This document shows, piece after piece, positions 57,525-64,000 of a stretch of 64,000 nt of DNA; position 1 is the first letter of the stretch; each line of letters opens with the position of its first letter. The stretch comes from Alphaproteobacteria bacterium. Lineage in GTDB: Bacteria > Pseudomonadota > Alphaproteobacteria > Micropepsales > Micropepsaceae. A program made the position numbers and the translations under genes. The notes under the pieces were generated by a model. The model was not told the origin of the DNA, did no database searches, and worked only from the letters and a program-made list of their open reading frames with translations. The DNA is taken from positions 248,001 to 312,000 of the forward strand of contig WGNJ01000001.1 of the NCBI GenBank assembly GCA_016124635.1. Reading direction: 5' to 3'.

Positions 57525-58378
57525 GTGCGGACGATCGATTGCCCCCGCTTCGCGAGGTCATCGCCAGCCTGGGTCTGAGCGCTCGCAAGTCGCTTGGTCA
57601 GAATTTCCTTCTCGACCTCAACTTGACCCGCCGGATCGCACGCGCGGCCGGTCCGTTGGAAGGGCGTACGGTCGTAGAGATCGGCCCAGGCCCTGGCGGC
57701 TTGACCCGAGCATTGCTAAGCGAGGGAGCTGCCCACGTCATCGCCATTGAGCGCGACGAACGCTGTCGGCCCGGCCTGGATCAAATTGCAGACGCCTACG
57801 ATGGTCGGCTGACGATCGTAGAGGCTGATGCCCTCGACGTGAATGAAGCGGCGCTTATCCCGGCGGGCGCGCGCGCCCTTGTGGTCGCCAATCTTCCGTA
57901 CAACATAGCAACGCCGCTGCTGATCAAGTGGCTGACCGCCGAGCCTTGGCCGCCATGGTTCGAAAGTCTGACGCTGATGTTTCAGCGCGAAGTTGCCGAG
58001 CGCTTGTGCGCCAAGCCACGCACCAAAAGTTACGGCCGCCTCTCTGTCATCACTCAGTGGCGCACCGATCCGAAGATACTGTTCGACGTCAATCCGGGCG
58101 CCTTCACGCCGCCGCCGAAGGTGATTTCGACGGTCGTGCGCCTCGATCCTCTCGTCGAAGCGCGCGGCAAGGCAGACATAAGATCGGTAGAGCGTGTTAC
58201 GGCCGCAGCCTTCGGTCAGCGGCGTAAGATGCTTCGCTCGAGCCTCAAAGCGTTGCATGTCGATGTCGCGAAACTGCTGGAGCGCGCCGCGATCTCCGAA
58301 ACCGCCCGCGCTGAAGAGATCGATGTTGAAGGCTTCGGTCGTCTTGCCCGTGCGTACGAGGAGATGCAGGGCGGTTAA
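57521..58378 (+). CDS. rsmA: 16S rRNA dimethyladenosine transferase RsmA/KsgA
   Basis: 285 residues. Dimethylates the two adjacent adenines near the 3' end of 16S rRNA (A1518, A1519 in E. coli). SAM-binding VEIGPGPGG (52-60) and catalytic NLPYNIATP (124-132) are present, with KSLGQNFLLD near the start. Coupled to pdxA by ATGA, as in E. coli pdxA-ksgA. Confidence 0.96.
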   Translation: MSADDRLPPLREVIASLGLSARKSLGQNFLLDLNLTRRIARAAGPLEGRTVVEIGPGPGGLTRALLSEGAAHVIAIERDERCRPGLDQIADAYDGRLTIVEADALDVNEAALIPAGARALVVANLPYNIATPLLIKWLTAEPWPPWFESLTLMFQREVAERLCAKPRTKSYGRLSVITQWRTDPKILFDVNPGAFTPPPKVISTVVRLDPLVEARGKADIRSVERVTAAAFGQRRKMLRSSLKALHVDVAKLLERAAISETARAEEIDVEGFGRLARAYEEMQGG

Positions 58379-58468
58379 CGGGCGTCGGCATGCGAGCGTT
58401 TGCGCACGCCGCTTTTGTCGCTAAGCTTCCCACCAACGAAAAGAAATCTTGAGACCCTGGGGGAAATC

Positions 58469-59965
58469 GTGACGGCAGCGACAATCGCGGAGGCGCCGGC
58501 CGCCGCCGGACGCAGCTTTGGCACGCCGGCCTATCGCGGCTTCGTGCTGCTCCTTCTGACGTTGGTCTACACGTTGAATTTCATCGATCGCAGTCTGCTG
58601 TCGGTGATCGCGCAGCCCGTCATCAACGCCTTCAATCTATCGGACAGCGAATACGGCTTCTTGAACGGACCGCCCTTCGCGATCTTCTATGCTTTGATGG
58701 GCATTCCCATCGCCATGGCCGCCGATCGCTACAACCGCGTGGCGATCATCGCGCTGTGCATAGCGATTTGGTCCGTCATGGCCGCGCTCTGCGGTCTTGC
58801 CACCAGCTTTGCGTTTCTGCTCGTCGCCCGCGTCGGCGTCGCGATCGGCGAGGCCGGCGGAACCCCACCTGCGAACTCGCTGATCGGCGACTATTTCAAG
58901 GCGAGCTCCCGCGCCAACGCGCTCGGAATCTACGCAATGGGCGTGACCATTGGTGCCGCACTCTCGAACGCCTTCGGCGGCCCGATCGCAACCGATCTCA
59001 ACGGCATGAACGTCGAAGCGTGGCTGGCAGCACACAATCTCGCAGCGTTGTTGCCGATCGATTGGTCCGCGGTTGAAGGCTGGCGCATCGCCTTCGTCGT
59101 CATCGGCGCGCCCGGCCTTCTAGTTGCGCTGATGGTGCTGCTCTTCGTGAAGGAACCGCCTCGCGGCTTCTCTGATCCGCCCCACATGCAGCGGCAGGAG
59201 AGCGCGGGCTTCCTTGAAACGCTGCGCGAGCTTGCGCGCAAGCCGACGTTCTGGACGATGGCAATGGGCGCGGCGCTGACGGCGCTTGTCGGCTATGGTC
59301 TCGCCGGATTCCAAGCACCCATGGCCCAACGCGTGCACGGAATCAGCCCTGGCGCGTTTGCGCTTCAATTCGGCGTGCCGCTGGCGCTCTGTGCGGCCGC
59401 CGGTACGTTCATCGGTGGCTTCGCCACGGAGAAGCTAACGCCACGATCGCCGACCGCAGTCTGCTGGATCCCCGCACTCGGCCTGCTGACTTCGATACCG
59501 TTCTATCTGATGGGCTACTACACGCCGACAGAGCACCTCGGTCTGGCCCGCGTCCTGTGGTGCACTGGCGCTACGCTCCATTTCACCTATCTCGGCAGCC
59601 AATACACCATCGGCCAGGGTGTGGTCTCGACGCGCTCGCGTGCCTCGGCGATTGCGATGTTGCTGCTCGTGATCGCGCTGATTGGCAACGGCTTGGGCCC
59701 GCAGATCGTAGGCTGGATGAGCGACATGTTCATGAATTCCGAACTCGCTTCGCACGGCATGACCGGTGTGCTGACGAGCGCCATGTGTCGCGCAAGGGAT
59801 GTGCTCGCACAATTGCCGGAAGCTCAAAGAGCCATCTGTACCGCCGCCTATGGTGAGGGTCTGCGACAATCCATGGCCGCGACCGCGCTCATCCTCATTC
59901 CGGCTGCCGCCTTCTTCTGGCTCTCGGGTTTCACCTACCACAGGGACCTCGTCGCCCGGCACTGA
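58469..59965 (+). CDS. MFS transporter, spinster-like
   Basis: 498 residues from a GTG at 58469 preceded by GGGGGAAA, which decides the start; the frame is open to 58400. About twelve helices. The characteristic MFS motifs ADRYNRVAIIA after helix 2 and GEAGGTPPANSLIGDYF after helix 4 resemble spinster-type carriers, whose bacterial substrates are mostly unknown; the nearby lptD/fabF context offers no clue. Convergent with gmk. Confidence 0.85.
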   Translation: MTAATIAEAPAAAGRSFGTPAYRGFVLLLLTLVYTLNFIDRSLLSVIAQPVINAFNLSDSEYGFLNGPPFAIFYALMGIPIAMAADRYNRVAIIALCIAIWSVMAALCGLATSFAFLLVARVGVAIGEAGGTPPANSLIGDYFKASSRANALGIYAMGVTIGAALSNAFGGPIATDLNGMNVEAWLAAHNLAALLPIDWSAVEGWRIAFVVIGAPGLLVALMVLLFVKEPPRGFSDPPHMQRQESAGFLETLRELARKPTFWTMAMGAALTALVGYGLAGFQAPMAQRVHGISPGAFALQFGVPLALCAAAGTFIGGFATEKLTPRSPTAVCWIPALGLLTSIPFYLMGYYTPTEHLGLARVLWCTGATLHFTYLGSQYTIGQGVVSTRSRASAIAMLLLVIALIGNGLGPQIVGWMSDMFMNSELASHGMTGVLTSAMCRARDVLAQLPEAQRAICTAAYGEGLRQSMAATALILIPAAAFFWLSGFTYHRDLVARH

Positions 59966-60015
59966 CCCCGTCTGGAGTTGGAACCTGCGCAGCCGGCGAC
60001 GCGACAACGGATGAA

Positions 60016-60648
60016 CTAGGCGCCGCTTCTGAGGCGATTCACGAACTCACTGAGCCCGACCTGCCGATCCCGGCGCAAACGCTCAGCGTGCAGGATCGCC
60101 TGCACATCCGCCAACGTCTTGTCGATATCGACGTTGATGAGCACGTAATCGTATTCCGCGTAGTGGCTCATCTCATCCGATGCGCGCGCCATACGCCTCG
60201 CGACGACCTCCGTCGTGTCTTGAGCGCGCTGCTCGAGGCGCCGTCGCAATGCCAGCATGGTCGGCGGCAGAATGAACACGCGAACCAGGTCTTTTCGCGC
60301 CTTGTCCATAAGCTGCTGCGTACCCTGCCAGTCAATATCGAAGAGGACGTCGCGCCCTTGCGTCAGCGCATCCTCGACCGGCTTACGCGGTGTTCCGTAG
60401 AAGTTGTCGAACACCTTGGCATGCTCAAGCAGCTCATCTGTGCTTGCGAGCCGGTCGAACTCGGCCTTGCCGATGAAGCGGTAGTCCTTGCCGTCGATCT
60501 CGTCGCGTCGCGGTTGGCGCGTCGTCACTGAAACAGACATCGAGATGTTGGGATCGCTCTCGAGGAGCCGGCGGGCGATCGTCGTTTTTCCCGCGCCCGA
60601 CGGGCTCGACAGAACGAACATCAGACCGCGGCGTGCGATTTCAGACAT
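60016..60648 (-). CDS. gmk: guanylate kinase
   Basis: 210 residues. Phosphorylates GMP to GDP. P-loop SPSGAGKTT (15-23) and GMP-binding TTRQPRRDEIDGKDY are present. One base after the yicC stop; the two genes stay together across proteobacteria. Confidence 0.96.
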   Translation of the reverse strand: MSEIARRGLMFVLSSPSGAGKTTIARRLLESDPNISMSVSVTTRQPRRDEIDGKDYRFIGKAEFDRLASTDELLEHAKVFDNFYGTPRKPVEDALTQGRDVLFDIDWQGTQQLMDKARKDLVRVFILPPTMLALRRRLEQRAQDTTEVVARRMARASDEMSHYAEYDYVLINVDIDKTLADVQAILHAERLRRDRQVGLSEFVNRLRSGA

Positions 60649-60649
60649 C

Positions 60650-61537
60650 CTATTCCACGTTTTGCACTTGTTCGCGCAGTTGATCGATAACGGCCTTGAG
60701 CTCGAGCCCGGTGCGCGTCAGCTCCATGTCGGCCGACTTCGAGCACAGCGTGTTGGCCTCGCGATTGAACTCCTGCGCCAGAAAGTCGAGCCGCCGCCCC
60801 TGCGCACCCTTGGACGAAAACAGGTTGCGCGCCTGCGTCAGGTGCGATTTGAGCCGGTCGAGCTCCTCGCGTACATCGGCCTTCGCAACGAGCAGCGCCA
60901 ATTCCTGCGCCAGACGATCCTCCGAGACGCCCGTGCGGGCCGCGAGCAGCTCATCGACCATCGACTTCAGCCGCGCCCGCAACTGCGCGGGCTGCGTGGC
61001 CGCGAGCCGTTCCGCTTGGCCGACCAGCTCCTCCATTCGCTCGATCTGCTGCACGAGCACGGCATGCAGACGAGAGCCCTCGTCGCGCCGCGCTTCGAGG
61101 AGCGCATCGAACGCCATCGCCAGGCTGTCCAGCACCTCCGCGTCCCGCAACGCGAGTTCCGCCTCCGACAACTCCGTCGCCTGCGGTTCGAGCACACCGC
61201 GAAGCGCCAGGATTCCGTCGAGCGTTGGTGGCGCGGCGGCGATTTTGCCTTTGAGCGCATCGAGCGCGGCAATCACCTGTGACAGGACCTCGGGGTTGAT
61301 CCGGATCGAGCCGCGCACGGGATCGTTGGCCAGCGTCAACGAGGCCGAAATGTTCCCGCGCGAAAATCGCTCGGTCGCGAGGATCCGCGCGGGCCCTTCG
61401 AGCCCATCGAAGCCTTCCGGAAATCGCACCCGCACATCGAGGCCGCGCGCGTTGACGCTGCGCACCTCCCAATGCCAGCGCCAGCCCGCCTGTGCGCCTT
61501 GCGAGCGCGCAAATCCTGTCATGCTTGAGAGTGTCAT
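60650..61537 (-). CDS. yicC: YicC-family endoribonuclease
   Basis: 295 residues. The start LSSMTGFARSQG and the C-terminal LDFLAQEFNREANTLCSKS are family signatures (YicC N domain and DUF1732). YicC in E. coli is an endoribonuclease linked to small-RNA decay and stationary-phase survival. Between mltG and gmk on the same strand. Confidence 0.93.
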   Translation of the reverse strand: MTLSSMTGFARSQGAQAGWRWHWEVRSVNARGLDVRVRFPEGFDGLEGPARILATERFSRGNISASLTLANDPVRGSIRINPEVLSQVIAALDALKGKIAAAPPTLDGILALRGVLEPQATELSEAELALRDAEVLDSLAMAFDALLEARRDEGSRLHAVLVQQIERMEELVGQAERLAATQPAQLRARLKSMVDELLAARTGVSEDRLAQELALLVAKADVREELDRLKSHLTQARNLFSSKGAQGRRLDFLAQEFNREANTLCSKSADMELTRTGLELKAVIDQLREQVQNVE

Positions 61538-61604
61538 GACGTGCCGTCCGGCCTCATCGGCAAGAGACTCAATGAGCGCACCTTAGACGCGCGCGCCCGT
61601 ACCC

Positions 61605-62630
61605 TCAACGCGGCTTCCCCGCCGGCGGCGTCTGCTGTGCATGCCGGCGCTCGATCTCGCGCCAACGCTGAACATTGGCCTGGTGCTCGGTCTCCGTGGC
61701 GGCAAAGGCATGGCCACCGGTGCCGTTGGCGACAAAATAGAGGTCTTCGGTCGTCATCGGGTTGAGGACGGCCGCGATCGAGGCGCGCCCAGGATTCGCG
61801 ATCGGCGTCGGCGGCAAGCCAGCGATGACATAGGTGTTGTACGGCGTCGCCTTCTCGAGTTCGCTTTGCCGAATGCCGCGCCCTAGAGGCACACCTTTGG
61901 TGAGACCGTAGATGATCGTTGGGTCGGACTGCAGCCGCATGCCCTTGCGCAAGCGATTGATGAAGACGGCGGCGACGTGCGGACGCTCTTGCGCCACGCC
62001 GGTTTCCTTCTCGACGATGGACGCAAGCGTCACCGCTTCGTCCTTTGTCTGAAATGGCAAGCCGGGTTGCCGCTTCTCCCACAGATCGTCGACCACCTTC
62101 GCATGGTCGCGCTGCATTTGGGCCACGAGTTCGTTGCGCGTGGTGCCGCGTTGGAACAGATAGGTCTCCGGCAGCAACGTGCCCTCCGCGGGCGTCACAG
62201 TCAGATCACCGACCAAAATCGGATCGTGCCGAACCAAGTCCAAGACGGCCGCCGTCGTCAGTCCCTCGGCGATTGTCAGCTTATGGACGATGGACTTTCC
62301 GGCGACGAAGATGTCCATGATTTCCTTCGGGCTCGCGCCCGACGGAATCTCGTACTCGCCGGCTTTGAGGGCGCCGGTCTTGCCTTCGAACATCACACCG
62401 AGGCGAAACACCAAGGCGTCGCTAACCAACCAGTCTCGCTCGAGCCCGAGCGCCGTCTGCGCGAGACCTGCGCCCTTCTGCAGCACGTAGACGCTGCCCG
62501 TGCCTTCATGCGCTTGCGGCCCGGGGGCGTTGAATTGAGCGTAAACGTACCAACCGAGCACGCCTGCCGAGACGACAGCCAACACGACGAGCACAAGCAG
62601 GAGCCTGAAGAGGCCGGCCAAGAAACGCAA
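61605..62630 (-). CDS. mltG: endolytic murein transglycosylase MltG
   Basis: 341 residues from a TTG start with GGAG nine bases before it; no ATG or GTG is available upstream. One N-terminal helix (about 8-30), a LysM-like region, then the YceG domain with catalytic Glu207 in LASIVEKET and SDPTIIYGL. It cuts nascent glycan strands during cell-wall synthesis. Fifty-two bases after fabF. Confidence 0.93.
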   Translation of the reverse strand: MRFLAGLFRLLLVLVVLAVVSAGVLGWYVYAQFNAPGPQAHEGTGSVYVLQKGAGLAQTALGLERDWLVSDALVFRLGVMFEGKTGALKAGEYEIPSGASPKEIMDIFVAGKSIVHKLTIAEGLTTAAVLDLVRHDPILVGDLTVTPAEGTLLPETYLFQRGTTRNELVAQMQRDHAKVVDDLWEKRQPGLPFQTKDEAVTLASIVEKETGVAQERPHVAAVFINRLRKGMRLQSDPTIIYGLTKGVPLGRGIRQSELEKATPYNTYVIAGLPPTPIANPGRASIAAVLNPMTTEDLYFVANGTGGHAFAATETEHQANVQRWREIERRHAQQTPPAGKPR

Positions 62631-62682
62631 CGCGCAGTGCTCCGCGATCGAAGAGGGGGTTATCGCTGGAAACTGATTTTAG

Positions 62683-63954
62683 CTACTGGGGCGGCCCGGT
62701 CAAAACGAGGCTGGCATTTGTCCCGCCAAATCCGAAGGAATTCGAAAGTGCGGCACGAATCTCACGCTTACGCGGCTTGTGAGGGACGAGGTCGACCGAC
62801 GTTTCGACCGACGGATTGTCCAGGTTCAACGTAGGCGGGCAGACCTGATCTCGGATCGCAAGCAGGGAGAAAATCGCTTCCACGGCCCCCGCCGCGCCGA
62901 GCAAATGGCCGATCGAGGATTTCGTAGACGACATCGACACGCGATCGGCCGCGTTGCCGAACAGGCGCTCGACCGCTTTCAGCTCGATCTCGTCGCCCAC
63001 CGGCGTCGAGGTACCATGCGCGTTGATGTAGTCGACGTCGGACGGCATCAGACCCGCGCGCTTCAACGCCATCTGCATCGAACGAAAGCCGCCGCTGCCG
63101 TCTTCGGCAGGCGACGTGATGTGGAAGGCATCGCCGGACATGCCGTAGCCCTTCACCTCGCCGTAGATCTTGGCGCCGCGTTTGCGCGCATGATTGAACT
63201 CTTCGAGGATCAGGACGCCGGCGCCCTCGCCCATTACGAAGCCGTCGCGATCCTTGTCGTAGGGTCTCGACGCCCGCTCGGGCGTGTCGTTGAAATCCGT
63301 CGACAGCGCCCGGCATGCGGTGAAGCCGGCAATCCCGAGCCGGCAGATCGCCGCCTCCGCGCCGCCCGCCATCATCACATCCGCATCGTCCAGCGCAATC
63401 ATTCGCGCGGCATCACCGATCGCATGTGCGCCGGTCGAGCACGCGGTCACCACCGCATGGTTCGGACCCTTGAGACCAAAGCGGATCGAGGCTTGCCCGG
63501 AGACGAGGTTGATGAGCCGTCCCGTGATGAAGAAGGGGCTGATCTTGCGCGGCCCCTTCTCGTGCAACGTGATCGCCGCCTCGGCGATGCCCGGCAGGCC
63601 GCCGATGCCGGAGCCGATCAGAACGCCCGCCCGCTCTTTCTGCTCCTCGGTTTCGAGCTTGATACCGGAATCGTCCCATGCCTGCTGCGCGGCCGCGAGA
63701 CCGAAGGTAATGAAGTCGTCGACGCGACGCTGTTCCTTGGGCTCGACCCACTGATCGGCGTTGAACGTGCCGTTGGCGCCGTCGCCGCGCGGAACTTCAG
63801 CCGCGATCTTGCAGGTCAGATCGCTGGTGTCGAATCTCTCGATCTTGCGCGTACCGGATTTGCCGGCGAGAAGCCGCGACCAAGTTTCCTCGACGCCGTT
63901 GGCCAACGGCGACACCATGCCTAAACCTGTGACGACGACTCGGCGCGCGCTCAT
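62683..63954 (-). CDS. fabF: 3-oxoacyl-[acyl-carrier-protein] synthase II
   Basis: 423 residues. Elongates acyl chains on ACP in fatty acid synthesis. Cys-His-His triad: Cys172 in VTACSTGA, His313 in NAHGTSTPVGD and His350 in SSIGHLLGAAG. Sits 25 bases after acpP, as usual. Confidence 0.96.
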   Translation of the reverse strand: MSARRVVVTGLGMVSPLANGVEETWSRLLAGKSGTRKIERFDTSDLTCKIAAEVPRGDGANGTFNADQWVEPKEQRRVDDFITFGLAAAQQAWDDSGIKLETEEQKERAGVLIGSGIGGLPGIAEAAITLHEKGPRKISPFFITGRLINLVSGQASIRFGLKGPNHAVVTACSTGAHAIGDAARMIALDDADVMMAGGAEAAICRLGIAGFTACRALSTDFNDTPERASRPYDKDRDGFVMGEGAGVLILEEFNHARKRGAKIYGEVKGYGMSGDAFHITSPAEDGSGGFRSMQMALKRAGLMPSDVDYINAHGTSTPVGDEIELKAVERLFGNAADRVSMSSTKSSIGHLLGAAGAVEAIFSLLAIRDQVCPPTLNLDNPSVETSVDLVPHKPRKREIRAALSNSFGFGGTNASLVLTGPPQ

Positions 63955-63979
63955 AATGGGCTTGCGATCAGCTCGCAGC

Positions 63980-64000
63980 TCAGGCCGCAGCCTTCTCCTT
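63980..64000 (-). CDS. acpP: acyl carrier protein, last codons only
   Basis: The last six codons before a TGA read KEKAAA, directly upstream of fabF. The Lys/Ala-rich end and the acpP-fabF order make acyl carrier protein the likely identity. The serine that carries phosphopantetheine is outside the window. Confidence 0.75.
   Translation of the reverse strand, partial: KEKAAA

Overview
This window is core chromosome of a GC-rich alphaproteobacterium. The main markers are the full S10-spc-alpha ribosomal protein cluster with adk and secY, the linked lptF-lptG-lptD-surA-pdxA-rsmA block, an acpP-fabF-mltG-yicC-gmk block, an ATP12-type F1-ATPase chaperone, a PdhS/PleC-like histidine kinase and a perfect CtrA-type box. 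Gene order recalls Hyphomicrobiales. The zinc-knuckle MetG with a KFSTS motif, the spinster-type MFS protein and the M28 lipoprotein peptidase point to a lineage outside the best-known rhizobia, so I do not assign an order. I see no rRNA, insertion sequence, prophage, integrase or CRISPR array.

Layout. 1-1740: an acylphosphatase and a small membrane-anchored Cys-rich protein, divergent from an exported serine hydrolase. 1868-9506: an RND/MMPL exporter facing a propionyl-CoA-carboxylase-type operon (pccB, M28 lipoprotein peptidase, pccA). 9737-12517: an rluC-like gene, a bicupin gene and an ATP12-chaperone gene on the minus strand. 12562-13322: crcB and a DUF190 gene (fluoride resistance). 13376-16140: rarA and an HtrA/DegP-type protease. 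16408-19892: an unknown membrane protein, a second serine hydrolase and an amidase. 19924-35947: one long minus-strand unit that starts at a strong-looking promoter, passes through tRNA-Tyr, tRNA-Gly, tuf and 25 ribosomal protein genes plus secY, adk and rpoA, and ends at a clear terminator after rplQ.

36018-41434: rlmB, two tandem L,D-transpeptidases and metG, with a 392-base gap that holds no convincing gene. 41673-45426: purM-purN, a histidine kinase and ndk. 45553-50269: an ABC-F ATPase, two small genes each preceded by a CtrA-like box, then holC and pepA. 50524-58378: lptF-lptG-lptD-surA-pdxA-rsmA, linking LPS export, its chaperone, vitamin B6 synthesis and 16S rRNA dimethylation. 58469-64000: an MFS transporter, then gmk, yicC, mltG, fabF and the last codons of acpP.

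Most of the window is conserved housekeeping DNA and I found no clear new multi-gene system. The points most worth a second look are: the tRNA-Tyr/tRNA-Gly/tuf context fused directly to the S10 operon; the CtrA boxes before two uncharacterised small genes; a small protein resembling a detached N-terminal segment of the neighbouring serine hydrolase family; an internally duplicated bicupin translationally coupled to ATP12; a long extension on ribosomal protein L5; and an L,D-transpeptidase with an altered active-site motif.
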